From Christensenella sp. UBA4651 (GTDB lineage Bacteria; Bacillota; Clostridia; Christensenellales; UBA1242), in contig DHMD01000023.1 of NCBI GenBank assembly GCA_002405615.1, positions 1 through 8,821 on the forward strand: a stretch of DNA of 8,821 nt. Direction: 5' to 3'. This document shows positions 4,872 through 8,821 of this stretch, piece after piece; position 1 is the stretch's first letter; every line of letters starts with the position of its first letter. The position numbers and the translations under genes were made by a program. Below the pieces are notes generated by a model. It searched no databases and was not told the origin of the DNA. It saw only the letters and a list, made by a program, of their open reading frames with translations.

Positions 4872-5651
4872 TTAATACTCCAATACGCACAGCATATAGT
4901 TAGTTTGCCTAATTACGCTGATGAGAGTTTTTAGGCTGTCTTGATAAGTGTTTTCATTCGCCAAATACTTTAACTGACTAGCCACATAGAGGGCGAGGCA
5001 GTAAATAGGGTACAAGGCGTGCTTGTGTTTTGCGCTTTCGCTATTGCTGACGGTGTCGATTTTACTCGCCAATATGTCCGACCGCTGCTCCCAAAGCAAT
5101 GCCAACTCATTAATTCTCATCAGGGCATAACTCTGCGAAATCTGGCTTGTGTCCAAATCATAAGACAAATCATATAAATTTTGTAATGTGTCAATATATT
5201 TTTGGTGAATATTTTGGGTAATTTCGCTATCATTTTCACTCATATTATTTAGGGAAAAAGTCGGCAATTTCAGCACCTCAATTTGTGCCGAAATGTCCTG
5301 TTGTTCCAATTGCTTTACCACTGTTTGCGCACTCAAATTATCAGGGTAAATCGCTAGCACCACCCCGAAATTTTTATCTTTTTTGATAACGACCCCCGCC
5401 CCTCCACGAGCCTTGTATTCCACCGCCTTTGTTTCTGCGGTTTCATAAGTTTTTGCGTCAATAGCGGCATATAATATATAGTAGTTTACCGAGGCGGTTG
5501 TTGGCACAAAAAATAGCGATTTAATCGAGAAAAATAATAATAAAAAAATAATCAAAAAAATAGCAAAAAATAACACAAAAATTCTGTATTGCCTGTGTTT
5601 GGGCTTTTTGCCAATTATGATAATTTCGTGATACTCTTTTTTAACCCGCAT
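4872..5651 (-). CDS. Single-pass membrane protein with SPOR-like domain
   Basis: 259 residues. The N-terminus is basic (KKPKHR at 15-20), followed by a strong membrane helix at about 22-48, so the rest should lie outside the cytoplasmic membrane. Residues about 57-128 (from YYILYAAIDAKTYETAETKA through GAGVVIKKDKNFGVVLAIYP to IEVLKLP) have the beta-alpha-beta-beta-alpha-beta rhythm of SPOR domains, which bind denuded peptidoglycan at division or sporulation septa. That call is by pattern only. Residues 140-259 are helical with no known match. Clostridial sporulation proteins of the SpoIIB kind share this layout, so a role in septal wall handling is possible. No ribosome site precedes ATG 5651, and an in-frame stop lies close upstream, so there is no better start. 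It is divergent from groES, and no clear terminator follows the stop. Confidence 0.8.
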   Translation of the reverse strand: MRVKKEYHEIIIIGKKPKHRQYRIFVLFFAIFLIIFLLLFFSIKSLFFVPTTASVNYYILYAAIDAKTYETAETKAVEYKARGGAGVVIKKDKNFGVVLAIYPDNLSAQTVVKQLEQQDISAQIEVLKLPTFSLNNMSENDSEITQNIHQKYIDTLQNLYDLSYDLDTSQISQSYALMRINELALLWEQRSDILASKIDTVSNSESAKHKHALYPIYCLALYVASQLKYLANENTYQDSLKTLISVIRQTNYMLCVLEY

Positions 5652-5660
5652 AAGATAAAA

Positions 5661-5688
5661 TATGTAACTTTTTTATAAAATATTGCAA
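5661..5688 (-). promoter_or_regulatory. Tentative promoter giving an almost leaderless mRNA
   Basis: On the minus strand TTGCAA (5688-5683), a 16-bp spacer and TACATA (5666-5661) would start transcription about 3 bases before ATG 5651. This fits the missing ribosome site. An alternative further upstream (TTGAGA-N18-TTATAA) would give a leader of about 25 bases. Confidence 0.35.
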
Positions 5689-5707
5689 AAAAAGTGTCTC
5701 AAAGTGG

Positions 5708-5735
5708 TTACAAATGCAAAATTGTGTGATAAAAT
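5708..5735 (+). promoter_or_regulatory. groESL promoter
   Basis: TTACAA (5708-5713), a 16-bp spacer and TAAAAT (5730-5735) preceded by TGA, an extended -10 of the housekeeping type. Transcription should start near 5742. No CIRCE element (TTAGCACTC-N9-GAGTGCTAA) and no CtsR heptad repeat is seen. A short dyad GTTTG-N9-CAAAC (5743-5761) overlaps the start. Confidence 0.7.
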
Positions 5736-5787
5736 ATATGCAGTTTGTATGACGAGCAAACATTTTTTATTAATCGAGGTGTTAAAT

Positions 5788-6072
5788 ATGAAAATTGAAC
5801 CATTATTTGACAGAGTTGTCATAAAACAAATCGACAAGGAGACTACGACCGCTAGCGGCATTTTGTTGCCGGGCAATTCGCAAGAGAAGCCCCAAATCGC
5901 AACAGTAGTTGCTGTTGGCCCAGGCGGTATTATTGATGGCAAAGAAATCAAAATGGTAATCTCAGTAGGAGATAAAATCTTGTACCCAAAGTATGCTGGC
6001 AGCGAATTCAAGTTTGATAACGAAGATTATATAATTTTACGCCAGTCAGATGTTTTGGCAAAAATTAACTAA
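5788..6072 (+). CDS. groES: Co-chaperonin GroES (10 kDa)
   Basis: 94 residues, the normal size. GroES forms the seven-fold lid that caps the GroEL ring in the cytoplasm so that substrates fold inside. ATG 5788 follows GAGGTG (5776-5781) by 6 bases. A longer reading from TTG 5683 would run through the promoter and is rejected. Key parts are the N-terminal strand MKIEPLFDRVVIK, the mobile loop at about 17-35 with the GroEL-binding triplet I25-L26-L27 in SGILLPG, the roof region GPGG (44-47), and the C-terminal DYIILRQSDVLAKI strand. It is the first gene of the operon; groEL starts 15 bases after its stop. Confidence 0.97.
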   Translation: MKIEPLFDRVVIKQIDKETTTASGILLPGNSQEKPQIATVVAVGPGGIIDGKEIKMVISVGDKILYPKYAGSEFKFDNEDYIILRQSDVLAKIN

Positions 6073-6087
6073 TGTTTGGAGGATAAA

Positions 6088-7710
6088 ATGGCTAAATTAA
6101 TTCAATCAGGCGAACAAGCCCGTCAAAGTTTGGAGCGTGGAGCAGACGCTCTCGCAAATGCAGTAAAGGTTACCCTTGGGCCAAAAGGTCTAAATGTGGT
6201 GCTTGACCGCAAGTTTCAGACCCCACTTATCACCAACGATGGTGTAACAATTGCAAAAGAGGTTGAGCTCAGTGATGTTTTTGAGAATATGGGTGCTCAA
6301 ATTATAAAGGAAGTATCGGTCAAAACCAACGATGTTGCTGGTGATGGTACGACCACAGCCGCCGTTTTGGCACAAAGCATTATTCACGAAGGGCTAAAAA
6401 ACGCCACTGCTGGTGCAAACCCCGTTGTTCTAAAAAAGGGTATTGCCAAGGCTGTTGATGTGGTCGTTGCAGAGTTAAAGGCTCAGAGTAAGCCTGTTGT
6501 TGACGCAAAATCAATTGAGCAAGTCGCTAGCATTTCGGCTGGGGACGAAACCATCGGTAAACTTATCGGCGATGCAATGCAAGTAGTAGGTAAGGACGGC
6601 GTTATCACTGTCGAAGAGGCAAAAACGATGGAAACCACTCTCGAAGTTGTCAAAGGTATGCAGTTTGACCGTGGGTACGCTAGTAGTTATATGAGTACTA
6701 ATATGGATAAAATGGAGGCAGAATTAGAAGACCCATTTATTTTGCTTACAGACAAAAAAATTAGCACAACCCAAGAAATTTTGCCGATTTTGGAGCAAGT
6801 AGTCAAAACTGGTAGGAAATTATTGATAATCGCTGATGAGGTGGAGGGCGAGGCTCTCACAACGCTTATAATCAACAAGTTGCGTGGCACATTTACTTGT
6901 GTAGCGGTCAAAGCGCCTGGGTTTGGCGACCGCCGCAAGGCAATGCTCCAAGATATCGCAATTTTGACTGGTGCAAATGTGATTTGTGATGAATTGGGAC
7001 GCAGTTTGAGTGAGGCAAGCCTCAACGACCTCGGTAAAGCACACAGCGTAGTTGTTACCAAGGATACTACAACTATTGTCGAGGGTGCGGGGGATAAAAA
7101 GCAGTTGGAGGAGCGTGTCAACGCTATCAAGGCTCAAATCGAAACTTGTACTAGCGATTACGACCGTGAGAAATTGCAGGAGCGTTTGGCGAAACTTGCT
7201 GGCGGTGTGGCAGTAATTAAGGTTGGTAGTGCGACCGAAATTGAAATGAAAGAGAAGAAATTGCGTATTGATGACGCATTATCTGCTACTCGTGCTGCCG
7301 TAGAGGAGGGAATTGTTTGCGGTGGTGGTGTTGCACTGCTCCGCACAATCCCTGCTGTCGAAAAATTGGTAAACAAGTTGGACGGCGACCAAAAAGTCGG
7401 AGCGAAAATTATTCTCAACTGTTTGTCTGCTCCAATTCGTCAAATTGCAAAAAATGCAGGTATTGACGGCGGTGTTGTCGTTGACAAGATTTTGTCAAAC
7501 GAATCAATCACTTTTGGATACGATGCTTTGAATGACAAATATGTTGATATGATTGATGCTGGAATTATCGACCCAACAAAGGTTACCCGTTCCGCTCTCC
7601 AAAATGCAGCTAGTGCAAGTAGTACTTTGCTCACAACCGAATGTATCATTGCAAATGCTCCCGAAAAGGATACGCCAGCAATGCCAAATCCAAATGCTAT
7701 GGACATCTAA
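6088..7710 (+). CDS. groEL: Chaperonin GroEL (60 kDa)
   Basis: 540 residues. GroEL is the ATP-driven double-ring folding chamber. ATG 6088 is preferred because GGAGG (6078-6082) lies 5 bases upstream; a TTG at 6076 is next to that site and cannot be the start. The equatorial ATP site is intact: TLGPKG (29-34), TNDGVTIAKE (49-58, D51), GDGTTTA (85-91, D86) and IDDAL (394-398). The family signature AAVEEGIVCGGG is at 403-414. Intermediate and apical domains (about 134-405) include the substrate-facing segment EILPILEQVVKTGRKLLIIAD. The tail is unusual: after ECIIANAPEK it ends MPNPNAMDI, without the Gly-Gly-Met repeats typical of many bacteria. A strong terminator follows. Confidence 0.98.
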   Translation: MAKLIQSGEQARQSLERGADALANAVKVTLGPKGLNVVLDRKFQTPLITNDGVTIAKEVELSDVFENMGAQIIKEVSVKTNDVAGDGTTTAAVLAQSIIHEGLKNATAGANPVVLKKGIAKAVDVVVAELKAQSKPVVDAKSIEQVASISAGDETIGKLIGDAMQVVGKDGVITVEEAKTMETTLEVVKGMQFDRGYASSYMSTNMDKMEAELEDPFILLTDKKISTTQEILPILEQVVKTGRKLLIIADEVEGEALTTLIINKLRGTFTCVAVKAPGFGDRRKAMLQDIAILTGANVICDELGRSLSEASLNDLGKAHSVVVTKDTTTIVEGAGDKKQLEERVNAIKAQIETCTSDYDREKLQERLAKLAGGVAVIKVGSATEIEMKEKKLRIDDALSATRAAVEEGIVCGGGVALLRTIPAVEKLVNKLDGDQKVGAKIILNCLSAPIRQIAKNAGIDGGVVVDKILSNESITFGYDALNDKYVDMIDAGIIDPTKVTRSALQNAASASSTLLTTECIIANAPEKDTPAMPNPNAMDI

Positions 7711-7748
7711 ATTCGTGTAACTAAATATAAAACTATAAAACATAACAA

Positions 7749-7782
7749 AAAAGAGCCTAATTTAGTTAGGCTCTTTTCTCTT
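7749..7782. terminator. Bidirectional terminator after groEL
   Basis: The 12-bp stem AAAAGAGCCTAA / TTAGGCTCTTTT closes a TTTAG loop (7761-7765) and is followed by CTCTTTT. The minus strand also shows a T run after the stem, so it can end the 89-aa gene that faces groEL. Confidence 0.92.
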
Positions 7783-7834
7783 TTAATAAAATCTGTTTAA
7801 TTCAAAAAATGCAATTAAATATACGGTTTTATAT

Positions 7835-7864
7835 GGGATAGTATCAAAAATATGGCGCTATCCC
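7835..7864. repeat. Inverted repeat GGGATAG / CTATCCC
   Basis: Two 7-base arms with a 16-base spacer lie in the short gap between groEL and the converging 89-aa gene. No T run follows on either strand, so it is not a terminator; it might fold in the 3' end of the minus-strand mRNA. Confidence 0.3.
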
Positions 7865-7878
7865 TGCAAAAAACTAAA

Positions 7879-8148
7879 TTATACAACTTTCTTAATAATA
7901 AATTTTGCACGCTTTATTGGAATAGGAGAAACCTGACTAGATACATTCCTCTCTATTTTTTCTACAAAACCCTCGACCTCCATACAAGGGAAGCCGTACG
8001 GAATAATAACCCTGTCGCCAATGGATAAATCAATCAAATCAGTAATATACCAGCCGAGTTTTTTCTCGCCCGAATATTCAAAACTTACCTTCACAAAATC
8101 AGCATATTCTAGGTCTTTTAATTTTCCACCTGCCAAAGAATGAATCAT
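7879..8148 (-). CDS. Hypothetical 89-aa protein, small beta-barrel type
   Basis: Begins MIHSLAGGKLKDLEYADFVK. ATG 8148 is chosen because GGGAGG (8159-8154) lies 5 bases upstream; a longer reading from 8202 would begin inside the -35 of its own promoter. The sequence has alternating hydrophobic strands (DFVKVSFEYSGEKKLGWYIT, then LSIGDRVIIPYGF, then EVEGFVEKIER) and ends in a basic KRAKFIIKKVV. The pattern tyrosine-rich strand, IGDRVIIP, G-x-V-x-x-I is seen in small conserved Bacillota proteins of unknown function and suggests a small beta-barrel, perhaps nucleic-acid-binding. That is inference only. It has no signal peptide or membrane segment. It is a single-gene unit with its own promoter, ended by the bidirectional terminator at 7749-7782. 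Confidence 0.85.
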   Translation of the reverse strand: MIHSLAGGKLKDLEYADFVKVSFEYSGEKKLGWYITDLIDLSIGDRVIIPYGFPCMEVEGFVEKIERNVSSQVSPIPIKRAKFIIKKVV

Positions 8149-8173
8149 ACTTGCCTCCCAAACTATCTGGTAT

Positions 8174-8202
8174 ATTGTACCACAAATTTCCAAAATCTTC
8201 AA
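8174..8202 (-). promoter_or_regulatory. Promoter of the 89-aa gene
   Basis: On the minus strand TTGAAG (8202-8197), a 17-bp spacer and TACAAT (8179-8174). Transcription should start near 8167, shortly before the ribosome site. The stretch 8203-8396 shows no other gene. Confidence 0.75.
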
Positions 8203-8396
8203 CGTTATTTAGTCAAAACAAACTGCTGCCCACTATTATCAAATCATATTAATATTTTGATTTTGCCTAAATTAAGTATTCGCATCAATACAAAAATTAA
8301 ATTATCCAAACACCCTAAAAAGTGCATAATACCTAGCAAATTTATAAAAAAAGTAGTAAAAAACGGCAAAAAACAGTAAATTTGCGTTAAAAATGC

Positions 8397-8425
8397 AAAA
8401 AAGTAGCCTTTTTGGGCTACTTTTT
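8397..8425 (-). terminator. Terminator overlapping the end of the SGNH hydrolase gene
   Basis: On the minus strand AAAAAGTAGCC / GGCTACTTTTT is an 11-bp stem (8425-8415 with 8408-8398) followed by T residues. The TAG stop codon (8419-8417) and the last codons lie inside the stem. Confidence 0.88.
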
Positions 8426-8821
8426 CTCCACATAGGTTTCAATTACTTTTTTTGCCAAATATAGGTGGCCATTTTCGGAAAGATGTATTCCGTCATCACA
8501 ATATAGTTTTTTCCAGTTCTTATTTTTCTGAATAAGTGCACGCAGGTCAAGGAGTTTTACTTTTTCACTTTTAGCGATTTCAATAATTCTTTCGTTAAAA
8601 TTTATTTGGTCTGCGAGCAAGTTATTTACATCATTATCCAGATAAAACATAATATTGTGTGCGCTGCCGAGTTTAGAAACGACTGTATCAAAATACAATT
8701 TAGGTACGAAGGGTAGGAGGGTACACATATAAACCTCAAACCCATTTTCTCTCAAAAAGTGAATTGATTCACGATAATACTTTTCAAAATTGTCGAGATT
8801 AGTTCTCGATGAGTGTCTCTC
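8417..8821 (-). CDS. SGNH/GDSL-type hydrolase, C-terminal part (cut by window edge)
   Basis: The frame is open to the right edge, so only the last 134 residues are visible; the internal TTG at 8755 is not the real start. SGNH hydrolases are serine esterases, lipases or acyl-ester hydrolases with four conserved blocks. Here the segment FLRENGFEVYMCTLLPFVP (22-40 of the fragment) fits the core strand and following loop, and CDDGIHLSENGHLYLAKKVIE (109-128) is block V with the catalytic Asp (D110) and His (H113) in D-G-I-H. The Ser of GDS and the Asn of block III must lie outside the window. Conserved Gly-His-Leu after the His fits the family. Substrate cannot be told; cell-wall or polysaccharide deacetylation and lipid hydrolysis are both possible. 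Confidence 0.85.
   Translation of the reverse strand, partial: ERHSSRTNLDNFEKYYRESIHFLRENGFEVYMCTLLPFVPKLYFDTVVSKLGSAHNIMFYLDNDVNNLLADQINFNERIIEIAKSEKVKLLDLRALIQKNKNWKKLYCDDGIHLSENGHLYLAKKVIETYVEKK

Noticed and set aside
5683..5787. Longer groES start at TTG 5683
   Set aside because: It would translate through the promoter; ATG 5788 has a good ribosome site and the canonical GroES N-terminus.
6190..7743. Minus-strand ORFs of 65-147 codons under groEL
   Set aside because: Antisense shadows of groEL; none has a ribosome site or promoter.
8149..8202. Longer start (18 extra codons) for the 89-aa protein
   Set aside because: The codon overlaps the -35 of the gene's own promoter, and ATG 8148 has a perfect ribosome site.
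8140..8379. 79-codon plus-strand ORF
   Set aside because: Low-complexity Lys/Ile/Asn translation of AT-rich spacer over a minus-strand promoter; no ribosome site.

Overview
This is a low-GC, gene-dense stretch that looks like a chromosome of a Gram-positive bacterium of the Bacillota (Clostridia-like). The evidence is strong GGAGG-type ribosome sites, TTGnnn-N17-TAnnnT promoters often with an extended TGn -10, many perfect intrinsic terminators, CCA-encoding tRNAs, a groES-groEL operon, bipA, and a lipoprotein with a lipobox. I cannot name the species. There is no phage, transposon, CRISPR array or rRNA in view.

Layout. 1-60: end of an upstream transcription unit with a terminator. 164-885: a small secreted lipoprotein gene whose promoter has nine consecutive C residues between -35 and -10. 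Its reading frame is broken in the signal peptide next to a run of six T. 889-1502 (minus): a short two-gene unit with a very good promoter, holding an intact 58-codon ORF followed by a decayed gene with one in-frame stop and two frameshifts. 1595-3528: bipA (translational GTPase) with a leader hairpin. 3635-3867: an unlisted 58-aa protein with a SHOCT-like C-terminus and a strong terminator. 4009-4702 (minus): a five-gene tRNA operon Arg(TCT)-His(GTG)-Gln(CTG)-Gln(TTG)-Lys(TTT) with its own promoter and terminator. 4872-5651 (minus): a single-pass membrane protein with a SPOR-like outer domain. 5708-7777: groES-groEL, divergent from it, with promoter and terminator. 7879-8202 (minus): an 89-aa protein of unknown function with a clear promoter. 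8397-8821 (minus): the C-terminal 134 residues of an SGNH/GDSL-type hydrolase that runs off the right edge.

How the parts relate. bipA, the tRNA operon and groESL are housekeeping functions in translation and protein folding. The left 1.5 kb is different: a putatively phase-variable surface lipoprotein next to a decaying small gene pair, which is the accessory and fastest-changing part of the window. The most interesting signal is the C9 tract in the lipoprotein promoter. At C9 the spacer is 19 bp to a good extended -10, while the best-formed other promoters here use 17 bp, so slippage of the tract would tune or switch expression of a surface protein. No large undescribed multi-gene system is evident.
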